From contig JABYQQ010000029.1 in assembly GCA_022605405.1 (NCBI GenBank), positions 399,162-463,161 on the forward strand: 64,000 nucleotides of DNA, read 5' to 3'. Of the stretch, positions 1 to 12,009 are shown piece after piece (position 1 is the stretch's first letter; every line of letters starts with the position of its first letter). This stretch comes from Earliella scabrosa (Eukaryota > Basidiomycota > Agaricomycetes > Polyporales > Polyporaceae). Below the pieces are notes generated by a model. It saw nothing but the letters and a program-made list of their open reading frames with translations, searched no databases and was not told the origin of the DNA. The translations under genes and the position numbers were made by a program.

Positions 1-1369
1 GTCACCGGTGGGCAGAGGGCGCAGCGAGACGCTTCGTCGGGCGGACATGATATCGGTCTCCGCGTGGTTGCCTGGACGAAGCGCGGGCGTAAGCGAGTTG
101 CAGACCGAGCGTCGAGCTGAAAATACGTGCCGTGCGTCAAGTAAGTAAAGCGTCCGACGACCTCGCGTTCAAGCATGCAGCGAACTCTGGCTCATGCCTG
201 ACGTCGTGCACCGTGAGCCGTGCACCCTTGAACACTAATGCCCGAACTGGACGCGCTGTATCATTCTGCAGGCCGTTTGTCAGTAAGTAGGATATCGATG
301 GGGCGGATTTAGACACACTGACTTGTACGCAGTCTCCAGGTTCGCGTTCCCAAGCACACAGGCTCGCCGCAACGCACTCAGCGAAGGCCGGTATCTTTGG
401 CTCACGGACAGCGGGGTCCGTGCATCTTCGACATCGTCATGGATGGCCGGCTTCGATGCATTGGCCTTCGCGTCAGTGACCTGGACAGGTGATACTCAGC
501 ACGGAATGATCAACGTTCGGATGGCGGCATAGGCTCACGGATTTGCACGCGCGTCCTGTGGCGGCCTGCGGATGGTTGGATAGATGCCTCATGGCGAGCC
601 AGAAGACGGCAGGATTTGGTCGACCGAGGAGGCACGCCGCGAGAGCTGGAGCCGCACAAACGCAGGCTGCAGTCCTTGACCTCACACCAGCCCCTGGTCT
701 TGTACCTGAAGGCTGACAGCCACCACCGCAACCTCGACAAACCCCAGCACGTGGACCGCGGGTGGGACTTACGAAACGATGACATTGGCAGAACAAACAT
801 GGGGACAATCGAGTTTGATCAAACTCGCGCACACAGCGATCGAGCGTCCGCTCCTCAAGCATCCACGTCCTGCGCTGCTCGTCCGACCAGTCTGCACTTG
901 TCTGGTGAGATGGATCGTTCGTAACGCTTGCTTTCTGACTAGTGTGAGGCGAGATCAGTCGCGAGCAGTAAGCGAGCGGACGCGTCTAGCTCACCTCAGA
1001 CTTGTAAGTTGCATTCTTGCCGATGCGACGGATGTATGCGCGCGTTCTGAGCGCGTTCGGACAGAGCAGACGTGGAGAGAGCGTTTTCATGGTGCACTGG
1101 AGGACGAGGAGGACGTGGTCGCCGGGCAAGACGACGAGGGGGAGGATGAGCGCCCGATGGGTATCTCCGCGCTCGCTGCCGCAAACGGCCGGGACGGATT
1201 TGAGGGAGGCCAGACCGCCAGCCTCGGCCGGGCGATGGACGCTGTGAGCGACTGTGCGCGTGCTGACAGCGACACGGCCATCGCTGCTGGCCCCGTCCCC
1301 AGGTACGTCTCTCCCGTCGTCCTCCACCTCTCCTCCCCGCCCTTGACAGCCTCCTCCCCGCTCGCAGGC
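1..1369. other. 5' flank with no supported gene; possible 5'UTR intron
   Basis: No convincing coding sequence is visible here. Short overlapping ORFs occur on both strands without domain signals. The frame of the downstream F-box gene stays open back to 779, but its residues look unstructured. A likely intron at 1303-1367 (GTACGT donor, CAG acceptor, 65 nt) ends two bases before the ATG at 1370, which suggests that it lies in the 5'UTR of that gene. Confidence 0.5.
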
Positions 1370-3028
1370 ATGGGCCTCACCACCATCCGCGACATCATCG
1401 TCGAGCTCAACCGCCAGGCCGCAGAGCACCAGGCGCACCGGCTGCACCTCATCAAGCAGATCACGACGGACGCTACCTACCAGGCAAGTCCACCTACCTT
1501 GTGCGCAGGCGACGCAAGTTATAACCACCCCATCGCCCCCGTCCAGCGCGAAGTGAAACGGCTCCAGGAGTCCTACGGCTGGAATTCGTTCCATGGCGGA
1601 TCAGATAGCTGGCGCGCCTTCCTCGAGCCCTCCCACTCGGGCGTCGACGGCCCCCACTTCAGCCCAGACATCAGCAGGCTCATGAACCAGGTCCACATGG
1701 ACGAGGCCTCCCTCTCCTGCATCCGTGCCCGCATAGAGGCCCTCTCCACCTTTCTCCACCCCGTCCTCCGCCTCCCGCCAGAGGTCCTCGAGCTCGTCTT
1801 CAAGGTCGGCAGCCGCATGCCCCAGGACGATCCCATCCTCGGCCCATCCGTCCCCCGTCCCTTCCCGCTCGTCGTCGCAGCCGTCTCGCACCAATGGCGC
1901 GACATCGCGATCAGCACGCCCGATCTCTGGACCAACATCGCGATCAGGCATCCTCGTCCGTACGGCTGGGTCCCGCTCTGTCTCCAGCGCTCGTGCGGGC
2001 AGCCCATAGACATCACCATCGACTGCCGCTCCAACCTGCTCACCGCCCCCGTCGTCGACCACCTGCTCACAATGTTCATGCCTCACGTGGGCCGATGGCG
2101 GCGATTTGCGCTCAACACCTCAGACCCTGCGACGATTTACGCTGTGGGCCAGCATCTCGCGAACGCCTGCGCCCCGATGCTTCGACACCTCCAACTCTCC
2201 CTCAGCGGCTCCTCGGGAAACCAGGAAGTCATCCTCCCCCTAATCCTTCAGGGCGGCGCCACCACGCTCTCCTCCGTCCGCTTCGACTCCCTCTCCATCC
2301 CCTGGGACGCCCCGCCGCTCGTGAACCTCACCTGCATCGACCTCCGCTGGCTCTGGCACCAGACCCGGCTCCAGTACGAGCAGTTCCGCGACGTGCTCGC
2401 CATGTCGCCCAACATCCGCGCGCTCATCCTCCGCGGGACGTACATCCACCTCGGGCGCGAATACCCCCCGCTCTCGATACCCACCCTGCGCTACCTCGAG
2501 CTCTCGGGCGACCACGTCTGCCGCATGTCCTCGCTCCTCTCCACCCCCGCCCTCCAGGAGCTCGTGCTCGCGAACCTCGACGAGACCGAGTTCCGCGAGT
2601 TCGTTGCCTCGCTCCCCCTCCCGGACGCCGACGGCCGCGGCTCGCGCTACCCCGTCCTCCGCTCGCTCACGCTCCTCAACGCGTCCATGTGCACCCCGAC
2701 GCGCCGCTTCACGCGCGCGCTCCCGACGGTGACCCACCTCGAGGTGATCAACTCGGCGACGGCCAAGTTCCTCCAGCTCTTCCGCAAGGAGCACGCGGAC
2801 ACGACCGAGGACGCCGCGCTCAGCTGGCCGCTCCTCCGCCGGCTCACGCTCGTCGACGAGGTCGACTACTTTTTGCTCTACGGCGTCGTGCGCGACCGCG
2901 CCGCGGCGGACTCGCCGCTCGAGCGCCTCGTGCTCAACGCGCCGTTCATACACGACGACAACCTCGTCGCGAGCCTGGAGGAGTTTGTGCGGGTGGACAT
3001 CGTGAAGGACGTCGATCTGGACCATTGA
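1370..3028 (+). CDS. F-box/leucine-rich domain protein
   Basis: Predicted F-box protein, about 530-552 aa. In the known family the F-box binds Skp1 and recruits a substrate to an SCF ubiquitin ligase. The N-terminus (residues 1-60) is helical and Gln/Glu/Lys-rich. The F-box core follows at about residues 130-185: LRLPPEVLELVF, then VSHQWRDIAISTPDLW, the usual Agaricomycete F-box-like pattern. The rest is Leu-rich and reads as irregular LRR-like repeats. I chose the ATG at 1370 because it follows a good 65-nt intron. The frame is open further upstream, so a longer N-terminus is not excluded. A possible in-frame 63-nt GC-AG intron at 1484-1546 would give DATYQ-REVKRL across the junction and shorten the protein by 21 aa. 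It is only loosely related to the F-box pair at 4397 and 22638. The substrate is unknown. Confidence 0.75.
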   Translation: MGLTTIRDIIVELNRQAAEHQAHRLHLIKQITTDATYQASPPTLCAGDASYNHPIAPVQREVKRLQESYGWNSFHGGSDSWRAFLEPSHSGVDGPHFSPDISRLMNQVHMDEASLSCIRARIEALSTFLHPVLRLPPEVLELVFKVGSRMPQDDPILGPSVPRPFPLVVAAVSHQWRDIAISTPDLWTNIAIRHPRPYGWVPLCLQRSCGQPIDITIDCRSNLLTAPVVDHLLTMFMPHVGRWRRFALNTSDPATIYAVGQHLANACAPMLRHLQLSLSGSSGNQEVILPLILQGGATTLSSVRFDSLSIPWDAPPLVNLTCIDLRWLWHQTRLQYEQFRDVLAMSPNIRALILRGTYIHLGREYPPLSIPTLRYLELSGDHVCRMSSLLSTPALQELVLANLDETEFREFVASLPLPDADGRGSRYPVLRSLTLLNASMCTPTRRFTRALPTVTHLEVINSATAKFLQLFRKEHADTTEDAALSWPLLRRLTLVDEVDYFLLYGVVRDRAAADSPLERLVLNAPFIHDDNLVASLEEFVRVDIVKDVDLDH

Positions 3029-4396
3029 TGATGACAGGACGGCGCTTAGGGGGTGGATCGGTGGTGGCGGGGGGGGGGGGGTCATTGTAGCATTAGCTGG
3101 GATCTATACGCTTGTTTCTATAGGGTTGCGGATGGGATCGCTGCTGCTGCTGTCTACACAGTTGCTGTACTGTACACACTCATGTACTATACCTGCCCAG
3201 GGTGGGTGGCAACAGGTGCTACGTTCTAACATTTTCTTTATGTTCGCTCGCAGGTAGCAGGTGGTGCGTGATCGTCCATCGCGACGCCGTGCGCTGACCT
3301 GTCTCATTTACGTAGCCCTCTGGGGACGTCGGGGCCTTCCAATCAGGGGAGATCTCGTCGGGAGCGCACCGACGATCAACGTTCAGCTCTCGTGAGGAAA
3401 GGCTACTTCGGACCCGCGAAGCATCTCGCTCGTACGTATCAAGGACAACGGTTGATACGGGGTAAACCCGACGGGACGATCAGCAGCGACTCGGGCCCAC
3501 GTTCGTCTCTCTCTTCCACTCTTCTACAATTCCAGCCAGAAGCCCAGATCCGTGATCAAGCTACAAGCTACATACCACAGCGTACACGCTACAGTGAATG
3601 CGATCGGCATACCAAGACGGACGAGCGACGAGCCCCCGCATCGAGGGACGGCCGAACGTCCGAGCTTCGAGCGAGCGAAGATGGAGAGAGATGGCCATCG
3701 CGATACGGGCGAGATGAGATACGCGCAACAGCGTCCGTGGAGCCCCGCCCCCAACCCCGCGACCCTCGCCACCGTGCCCCTGGATCGTCGCTGCGGCCCA
3801 TGTATGTCGCTCTTGGCCAACCTGAGGACTGGCGACCGTGCAGTGTCGAGGCCAAACGCTAATCCTCGATCGACGCTCTGTCTCCACAGTGCCCCGGGCC
3901 CGCTGGCTGGGGCAAAGTCAAAACGCTTGACGGCTCCTCGGGGCTGGTATGTACTGGTGACTGTGCGCAGGAGTGCGCATTGGTGGGGGAGGGGGGATCC
4001 GCGGCCGATGTACTGCGGCCGTAGCTTGTACGTGTACGGGGCTGTTTTTGGGCAGTCCGAGTCGCGAAGATCCCGTCTGTAGACTGTAGCACCGCGAGAG
4101 CGTGTGGCACGGGACGGCGGTGATGTCGCTGTCGGGGAGACTTCGGCTGGCGGAGGGTGCGTCAGAGGGGTCGCTGTGAGACGTCGCGCGCGGTCAAGGT
4201 GGTGTTGTTGACAAGAAGGTTGAGCTATACGGTCATGTGGGTCTGGGGGGTCCGAAGCAGGGAGTGGAGGAACTTCAAGTTGGCCATGAGATTATGAGCG
4301 GAAAGCAAGGCGCACTGAGTACATGGAAACATCGATCGGCGTAGACTTCTAAATGAGTATCATCCGGATGGTGTACGTCGGCAGTGACGACTTGAA
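3029..4396. other. intergenic, no supported gene; poly-G run
   Basis: This spacer lies downstream of the F-box gene and of the convergent gene ending at 4397. A pure G run sits at about 3069-3081. Overlapping ORFs on both strands (for example 3392-3862 plus and 3561-3887 minus) lack domain signals, introns or sensible amino-acid composition, so I do not call them. Confidence 0.5.
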
Positions 4397-6452
4397 CTAC
4401 GTATGCACGGCAGGCGTCAGAGCCGGTTCGCGAGGGTACACCGCTGGAGACGCCATCTGCCGCTCTGCGCGGGCATGCGGCGGGTGCACCTGGTCCAACG
4501 CGCACATTAACTTGTGCAATGCCATCCCCGAGTCCTCTTCGTGGAGTTCCATCGCCCGCGAGGACGTGTTGCCAGGCACGCTCAGGAGATACGACCCTCT
4601 GAGCGCGGGGAACATCCCATGCAAGACGCGTGCAGCTCTGTCGACGTTTGGGAGGGAGAACGATGTGTATCGGCGACAGGACGACCTCGGGATGAGCTGC
4701 ACGAGGCTCCGCTGCGGCTCGACAAGCGCGGAACGCTCCTCCAAGACGTTCAGATCGGACTCGGTGAAGTCCGCGACGTCGATCGTGAGCGCATTGAGTT
4801 GCTTGCACTGAAGCGCGAACGCGACGACGGCGCGGATGGAGGGATGGACCCCGGCAATCGTCTCCGTTCCGAGCCGCGAGAGCAGGTCGGGGCGTACCTC
4901 GCAGGTGATCCGCATCGTGCACTGTCGCTCGTATGTGATAGACAGCTCGACGAGATGCGGCCATGCTGCGCCCATCTGCTCCATGTCTTCGTCCGAGATG
5001 CATACCTCCGCCTCGACGAAATCGACAACTAGCCTCTCAACTAGGCGCAGGTTGAGTAGCTGTGGTGCCACGTCCATGAGACGGCAGAGCGTGTGCGGGT
5101 TCTGGTCGTGGGTGCCCGGATAGCGCATGTGGAGGTCGACCTCTTGAAGAGTCTCGGAGAAGGGGGGCGAGCAGAGTTGCGCGATCGCCCTCGGTATATG
5201 AGGGTCATTAACAAGGAGGCCCATCAAGAAAGGGATGGACACTGAGGTCAACTGCATTGAAGATGTGACCCTCAGGATGTCGGCCACATGGGAAGCAGGA
5301 CAGGACTTGGTAGAGAGGTGTCGTAGAGAGGGGAAGGCGCCTGGTGGTAGATTGAGCTCCATCAAGAGTGGTGATCTGCCCGTGTCATCTCCGGGAATTG
5401 CGCGTTGGGCATAGGAATCGATGAGGGAGAGTCGGATTGCTTCCAGGTGAGGGAGTAAGGCAAGCTTTCGCAGCACCTCGGCCGGGATTGGGATAGTGAC
5501 CATTTGTTTGGGGGTCACAGTTAGAGAGCGGAGTTTGATACACTGCGCGATCCAACGAAAGTCTTGCCCTTCATGGGCCATTTCAATCACGACATGCTGA
5601 ACGGTGGGAGCTTGCTCCGCGACAGTGCGCAGAGTGTCCTTCCAGGCACTGTCAAACCCGCGCCCGCCATAAAGACGCGGGTCTCGCTCCGAGAGGGGAT
5701 GCCAGGAGATAAAAATGGACAATTTTGGGGACGCCAGCATGCGTAGGAGAAGCTCGAAAGATGGCGATGGGCTATCGCACTGCCACGCGAGCAGTTCTAG
5801 CTTCGGGCACAACGGGCGGCCGCCGAACCTCTCCCATAGCAGGGGCAGGACCGACTCGTCGATGGTATACGGCATGATGGAGTCCGAGAATGTGTGGAAC
5901 GCGAGTTCGCGCACCCGTTCTGCGCAATGGACGAAGGAAGCCCAGTCTTCTTCCATGATCTCCCCCTCTAGAGCCTGGTTGCAATACGAACAGCCAATAA
6001 CGTAAGATGACGGAGGAGAAAGAGCATGTCAAGACTCACAAAGTGGTAGAAGGTACTTCCATCTCCCGAGTCATTGGGAACATGTACTGCCCGGGATTTG
6101 AAGGCGGGAAGAACGCCGAGGATCGAGTAGAGTCCACCGGGCGGCGCTGCCCGAGCTCAGCCAAAGCTATATCTGCGAAAGTCTTGCATACGAGGGCCGC
6201 GCTCGCCAATGTCGAGCGCCTCAGACGAATGGAGGCCTCCTCGTTGGCACTGAGGGGAGACTCGTATCTGGCTTCAGCTTGCTTCAGCCTGTCGAGGTGG
6301 GGATACGCGTTCGAGTCACCGTAGCTTCGTGCACGGGGTGCCCAGTACGAGCTAGGGCGTCTCGACCGCGTGGTGAGGGGACGGTCGACCACAGAGAGAT
6401 GGCTGAATATTTCGGCGAAGACATCGTACGGAAAGATGGGCTGGTCGGTCAT
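4397..6452 (-). CDS. F-box protein, paralog of the gene at 22638
   Basis: Two exons on the minus strand: 6452-6057 and 5974-4397, 657 aa. The F-box is at the N-terminus (MTDQPIFPYDVFAEIFSHLS), and its second half, RRSTLASAALVCKTFADIAL, comes after a roughly 50-residue insertion containing RRPSSYWAP. A Leu-rich C-terminal domain follows. The intron (5975-6056, 82 nt) uses GTACCT as donor. A stronger-looking GTGAGT inside it does not keep the frame. The paralog at 22638 has an intron at the same place, just before LEGEIMEEDW here and RLDGEIPEDEW there, then AERVRELAFHTFSD versus ASRVHELAFHTYCD. This copy runs about 60 residues past the point where the paralog stops, so its tail may be read-through. 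The expected role is an SCF substrate adaptor; the target is unknown. Confidence 0.75.
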
Positions 6453-6787
6453 CTTGCAGGGTAGAGGGGCGTGGGAGACAAACGATTGGTTGGTAAATAT
6501 CTGGCGTCTGCAGTCACATGGGGAATCCGTTTCGAAGGAGCAGTCAAACTCCCATTCTCGGATGACAGCCTGCACGTATTAGACTTTATTCGTAAGTAGT
6601 CCCTATGTCGTTCAAAGATTAGGATGAAGATAACGTACAAGCACTATAGTGACGTGATACAAGTAGACGTCCAGAGAATCGATCACAGCATACAACACGG
6701 GAAAAGCCGTCCACTATCAAGAGTCATGAGCAGGATGCGACCTGCTGTCAAATACAAGGCATAGAGTTGGTCGTATACGGACTGACC
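6453..6787. other. spacer / promoter region of the minus-strand F-box gene
   Basis: This 335-bp gap lies between the start of the F-box gene (6452) and the stop of the next minus-strand gene (6788). I see no clear TATA box or other defined site. Confidence 0.4.
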
Positions 6788-7684
6788 TCACTCAGGACGT
6801 CCCAAACGAACAATATACATATGACTTCCATCGTCAGCCACCACTTGCTCGAGACCGAGGAAGTGACTCCGACGCTCCGAATAGAGGTCGATCGCCCTCA
6901 GCCTATCGTTCGCAGCATCCAGATCGCCCATCACACGCGACATCCTCTCTGCCCGTGCAGCGTGCTCCCGCGGATGGCCTTCGTAGATCCCCATCCCGTC
7001 ATCGACCTTGTACAGTTCCTCCCCAATCCGGCCCACGACATCGCCCACCGTCAGCGACCGCGTCGCATATACGGTGATCTGCCAGTCGTCGCGGCGCTCG
7101 GTCGGGTCAGGCACGAAGTGCACCGCGCACGTCGTCCTCCCCGACCTAAATGCGGGCGCACGGAGGCACCCGGAGCGAGGCATCCCGGCTGGGCTGCGCA
7201 TCTCGCGCACATTCCACTCCACAGGGAATCGCGCCAGGTACGGAGACAGGTCGGACTCGGGCTCGGCCGTGTCCGAGTCTGTGAGCGCAGAGGACCCGCT
7301 CGCGGTCGAAGAGGGCGATAAGGTTGGCGTCGCCACTGGCACCGGCTGCGTCGCAGGCGAGTTCGCGGGCGTGAGCGTAGTCTTGGTATGTGTGTGGTGA
7401 GCGGTGCCGTCTCTAGCTGGGCTACACAGGATGTCAGCGCTAGGGACACACTGAGACGCTGGGCGTCGGACGCACTGGGCTTGCTCCAAATGGCTCGGAG
7501 CGAGGTCGGGGCTGTCTGGGAGGGGACGACTCTTGAGTTGCGGTGTCGGCGGCGGTCCATAGCTGCTGGAGATGACCACGGGAATGTCGTCTGGAGGCGG
7601 CGGTCGGGTATAGTATGTCTTCACGTCGTCGCTGAAGCTGACTCGACGAGATTTGCGTGGGATCGGCAGGGAGGGACGGTCCAT
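6788..7684 (-). CDS. DUF6699 domain protein with N-terminal RVxF motif
   Basis: Two exons on the minus strand, 7684-7476 and 7412-6788, 277 aa. The 63-nt intron (7413-7475) is in frame, so the region also reads through. I call it spliced because it has a GTGCGT donor, a CTGAC branch site and a TAG acceptor. The first 140 residues are disordered and Pro/Ser-rich. The C-terminal half fits DUF6699, an uncharacterised basidiomycete domain: VEWNVREMRSPAG at its start, a TVGDVVGRIGEEL helix in the middle, and ERRSHFLGLEQV near the end. Residues 13-19 read RRVSFSD, a textbook PP1-docking RVxF shape. A similar motif occurs in the DUF6699 genes at 18736 and 12010. The ATG at 7684 was chosen because the upstream in-frame sequence looks non-coding. 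Function is unknown. Confidence 0.72.
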   Translation of the reverse strand: MDRPSLPIPRKSRRVSFSDDVKTYYTRPPPPDDIPVVISSSYGPPPTPQLKSRPLPDSPDLAPSHLEQAQCVRRPASQCVPSADILCSPARDGTAHHTHTKTTLTPANSPATQPVPVATPTLSPSSTASGSSALTDSDTAEPESDLSPYLARFPVEWNVREMRSPAGMPRSGCLRAPAFRSGRTTCAVHFVPDPTERRDDWQITVYATRSLTVGDVVGRIGEELYKVDDGMGIYEGHPREHAARAERMSRVMGDLDAANDRLRAIDLYSERRSHFLGLEQVVADDGSHMYIVRLGRPE

Positions 7685-10049
7685 GTCGTGTACGTGGTCG
7701 ATAGAAGGTGTGCAGTCGGTGAAGAGGTAAGACGCTGGGCAGAGTAGAGGGGATTGACAAGTCGACGGTCCTCTACTTGTAGGATAGTGCGAGGAACTAT
7801 GAGAGTTGGGCGCCGTCAATATGCGGAATTGGCGGGCAGAGGAATTGTGCGTGCGCACTTACCAATGATATACCTCACTGTGCCCCGACCCTGAAACGCA
7901 GTGCCATGACACGCGCAGCCTCTGGAAATAGAATTTGTGGTTGGTCTGGCGCCGCGCCCCGAACCTACGTCCGAAGAAGGCAACTTACTGCTCTGCGGAG
8001 CGTGATGTAACAGAACAAGCAGCTGACATGCTGGGAAGCGGGAGGCGTGCCAGTTGTATTGAATGACTCCAAGATACAGCAATGCTCCAAACTCGGGCAG
8101 AGACCGCTGATAGGTGATATCAACAACCCGCCGAAGTCGCACGAAGGTCACCACGATACAGCTCTGCGAAATGACATGCCGAATGTCCGAGTCAGAGTAA
8201 TGGTACGAAACCATTGGCGTGCAGTACGTGACGACGGTCAGCTAATGGATGACAGTAAGCACATAGAGGTTGAAGCTACCTGAGAATCGGTGTGCATGGC
8301 GGTGACACTGGCAGGGGCGCAAACCTTGTGCCCGTGATGCGCAGATGGTGCAGCGCAGGGCAATCCGGTTGAAGCGGCTGCGCAACGTCAATGTGGTTTT
8401 GAGGATAACAGACGTCAGTCCAGAAGTCGTTAAAATGTGAAGGGACGACAGTGAAGGGAGGGCACGTATGACTCCGGACGAGCACGTGCGTCCTTGGAAT
8501 CGGATGCCGCGAGCATCCATACAACCAAGCATGTGAACATGGTGTCATAGAGCTTCGCAGTCCCGTGCAATCTCGACCCTACGAAGGGCAGTACATTAGC
8601 AATTGTCGCTCAAAATGGTAGCGACGTGAACCCACCGCTAAGGACCGTATCGATATTGTTATGAGTCGACATCCACGAGCCACCTGCCGGTATCCGTCCC
8701 GCCTGTGGTGCGATAGCTTGCGAGTCAGCCAGCCTTGAAGAGAGGGTCTGGACCACGAATTGAAGATGGACATGGCAGGGTGCGTGACCGCTGACGTCTG
8801 CGACGTCAGGACCACGCCTCGAAAGGCCCACCGATCCAAGGCACAGCCCACAATCCCATGGCGACACTGAATGGCATCCCCGCGAAGGATTTCCCTCCGA
8901 GCGGTCGGGGTATGCGCCACAAGCGGCAGGAACAATGAGCACGACATTGCCATAGCCTGTGTAAAATGTGGTCTGATCGCCACGAGGAACGGGATGCCGT
9001 AGCAGTGCTGAGCATGCGGGTTTCGCGTTATGCCGTAGAATGTATAGGATGTTGCACACGCCAAGGAGTCGACCCAGGCGGCACCGGGCATGGAGGTGAG
9101 AGATGGAGATCTTGGGGTCGGTGGTCGTCCAGGTTGGATCCATGGGAAGTCCCGAGGGCGTATGGTGACAGGTGATATGTTCGACAGACCGCGGCGAGCA
9201 GCGCAGATGCACGGAGATTCGTTCCGCGACGGGTATTCCTTTGCAAGACCGGCGGCACTCATCCCGTCCCCGACACCAACACCGTCTATTCGGATGCCTG
9301 ACCCCATGTGTGATCGTCGTGAGCATGCACAATGAAGGTAGCTATCACACCACTTACTGCGGTGGGAGTGGGATGACGAGCAGCATTTAGATCTTGCGTG
9401 TTAACGCGGCGGGTTCGTGAGATGTTGACGAGACTGTCCGAGGCTCGAGGGAAGTGGTCGTAGGTAGCGACACAGGCGGTTCTGTGGTCTCTACGGTCAA
9501 TGTATGAATGGCACTGAGTAACGCACCGCGACATCGAAAGGTAAAACGGTAACGCACGATACATAAATTGACAACCTGTTAAGGTGCGCTTGAGCTCTAT
9601 GTTGCGGAGCTGACGAGTGCCTTCCTTGCTCACGAATCACGGCAAATGACGCATACGATTGAAAATCCCGTCTAGAGCGCCACATCCTGGGTTATGGTTT
9701 CGACACGCTTGCCTAGGCGTAAGGTATGTGGGTGCATAGTATAGTCAAGTAGACATGCTAGTCGCCTAAGAGCGCACAACGACTACCGGATAAGTAGCAC
9801 GTTGTAGTCTCACTTCGCACGATGATCAAGCAAAGGAACGTACCGAAAACACCTGCGCCCTGCAGCACCCACTGCCACGTGTCGGGTCCACCAGCCGTCC
9901 CGAGTCCACTCTCCCTTGCTCTCAGCGACACGTCTCCTTCCGCCAGCGCGATCCACCACGCGTCGTGCGGTTTAGTGGGTCTAGACGCCACAGGTGAACG
10001 TTGAACACGCGTTTCGGGCCCGAGGAAGAGGGATCCGACGGCCGACGGG

Positions 10050-10245
10050 AAGTGCCATCGCCACGAGGATCATCGATCGACCTGCTGGCCACGCAGCCCA
10101 AAATCGGTCCTGGATCGGCAGGACCGTAGCCAAGGGAGCGGCATAGGAGTGGAGGTGCTTGTATGTCCCGGCATGTCTCGGATAGGAGTGTGCGATCGGG
10201 AGGGAGGGATATGGAGGAATGGTGGCGGAAAGCGTCACGATCGGG
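10050..10245 (+). repeat. diverged duplication, copy 1
   Basis: This stretch resembles 10655-10865 in order and content: a GATCGA-containing start, a gapped middle around GTCCCG(G/A)CATG, an ATCGGGA block and an end reading GGAATGGTGGCGG, which is identical in both. The copies are about 610 bp apart. The two minus-strand translations resemble each other as well (RHAGTYKHLHSY versus RHVGTYMHPYPI). Confidence 0.5.
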
Positions 10246-10654
10246 TCTTGAAATGACTTCGTCGTCTCGCTCTTCTTCGGACTGACTCCGGCTTGTTGGG
10301 TAACTTGACCGGACTCCAACGGTCATTGAAGGCGTGAGCAGCGTGCTTGAGGACGGAGAACGAGTAGCTGTCCGGGTTGAATTTCAACTCAACCGCGGCC
10401 TTGGTGTGCCCATCCAGGATCTTGCGACCGCGGAGTGCATTGACGGCCACGCACGTCGTGCATGTCGTTCGCACGGTAATAAAACAATGTAAACGCACCG
10501 AGAACTGCGTACTGCAGCAGTCGCCGCCACGTGTGACACCCCACCCTCCCCAGGCTCAAAAGCCCGCACCGTCCGGCTCTCACACCATCCTACCACCCCA
10601 ACACGCACGCCATCTCCGTCCAAGCTTGCTGGAACGTGCGCCACAGTCCACCAA

Positions 10655-10865
10655 GTCCGTCGGGTCCGAGGATGAGGCTTTGAGGGATCGGAGGCTGGCT
10701 GCGATCGGCACGAGGACCGGACGATCGACTCGCGGGCCACACAAGCGATACTGATCCCCGATTGCCAGGACCAGGGCAGCGGGATATAGGATATGGGTGC
10801 ATATAGGTCCCGACATGGCGTGAAGACGAGAGGGGCACGATCGGGAAGAAGGAATGGTGGCGGTC
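10655..10865 (+). repeat. diverged duplication, copy 2
   Basis: Partner of 10050-10245, with the same order of short conserved blocks ending in GGAATGGTGGCGG. It could be a remnant of an old transposon or of a decayed gene duplication. Confidence 0.5.
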
Positions 10866-12009
10866 GTCTCCACAGCGGCGCCCCGAAGAATGGATGTCCC
10901 TTCGCGCGCTCCGTCCGCAACGCCCATGAAACAAGGGTCCACATAGAGAGGGGAGGACGTACGCGTCTCGGAAGCTTGAGAACTGGGCGGAGATAGCTTC
11001 GAGAATCGAGATGGTCGACCTAACAAGGGCCGTGGGCGCGGAGTACAACACGGCGAGTGTTCGTGCTGTTGGCGACGCGCGGATCGTCTCCGTGCTAGAT
11101 CTGTGGTGCGCGGGCTAACATATGGACACATATGTGGCCCATGGTCGCCTATATGCGGTAGGTCAGTAAGTTCGTTGAAGAAGGAAACACGAGGCGAGGC
11201 GGCGCACCTGGGCGGCAAGCGCCATGCATCCGTCCACCGTTGGCATCCCGTCTGGCCTTCTACGCCGGTCAAATGTGTGCTGAGTCCTTGTACGTAATGA
11301 ATTGAAGGTCTTCTGACTCGAGAGAGGGTGAAAGATATGCGGGATAACCAATGGATGCGATTTTGCTGTCGGACAGGGTCCAGTGGGAGGCGAATTGAGA
11401 GACTGCAGGCTAATGTCGCCTACAAATCATCCTCATCGTCAAGGCAGACAGCAGATAGCAGCACCTGAAGGGTATCTGAGCGTCGTGGTGGAAGACATGG
11501 CGGTAGGTCGAGGACAACGGGGGACAGCGTGCGGTGACGACAAGCTCGTCGATAAGCGCCGGTGCGGCGTCGCCCTCCGGCAACCCTCGGGCAACGAGGG
11601 GCAATGTTGGGACTCAGCGAAGGCGATGCGATGGTCTCGATGCTTTCATTTCATTTAACCTTTAGACTCGCGTGCACATCGCGGTGACGCCATTCTGCTC
11701 ATTTTACTTACCGCTCAAACGTTATGGGGCACGGCACACGGCAGTCAAACGGTTATGGGGGGGGTGGGTAGAACGTCGAGTAGACGTGTGAAGCATGGCA
11801 TGATGAGGACGACGATGACGGGAGGAGAAACTAGTGATACAGTCTCTATCATGCTATGCGAGCGACGCCGTGCGTGCTATGGATGTGGATATAGTACAGT
11901 GAGGATGATGTGGAGAAAAAAAAGACCTCCGGGGGTGACGAGGATCTGCGTAAGGAGCGTTGTCAGAATCTGTCCCGCCCGAAGCGAAGCAGCGAGGGAC
12001 AAACTCACG

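Larger units (their letters stand above)
7685..12009. other. 4.3-kb gene-poor interval
   Basis: Many ORFs occur on both strands (for example 8579-9307 minus and 10580-11272 minus). None shows a domain, a splice pattern or sensible composition, and strongly overlapping opposite-strand ORFs suggest chance openness in GC-rich DNA. The only structure I can point to is a diverged duplication (about 10050-10245 and 10655-10865), listed separately. Confidence 0.5.

Noticed and set aside
1894..3090. 398-codon open frame on the plus strand and a 281-codon frame on the minus strand across the F-box gene
   Set aside because: Both are Arg/Ala/Pro-rich or Glu/Arg/Val-rich shadows of the F-box frame in GC-rich codons, with no domain.
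8579..9332. Two overlapping minus-strand frames of about 240 codons
   Set aside because: They overlap each other in different frames, have no domain, no splice signals and random-looking composition.
10580..11272. 230-codon minus-strand frame
   Set aside because: It overlaps another frame over the diverged duplication; the residue resemblance to 9981-10319 reflects duplicated DNA, and neither frame looks coding.
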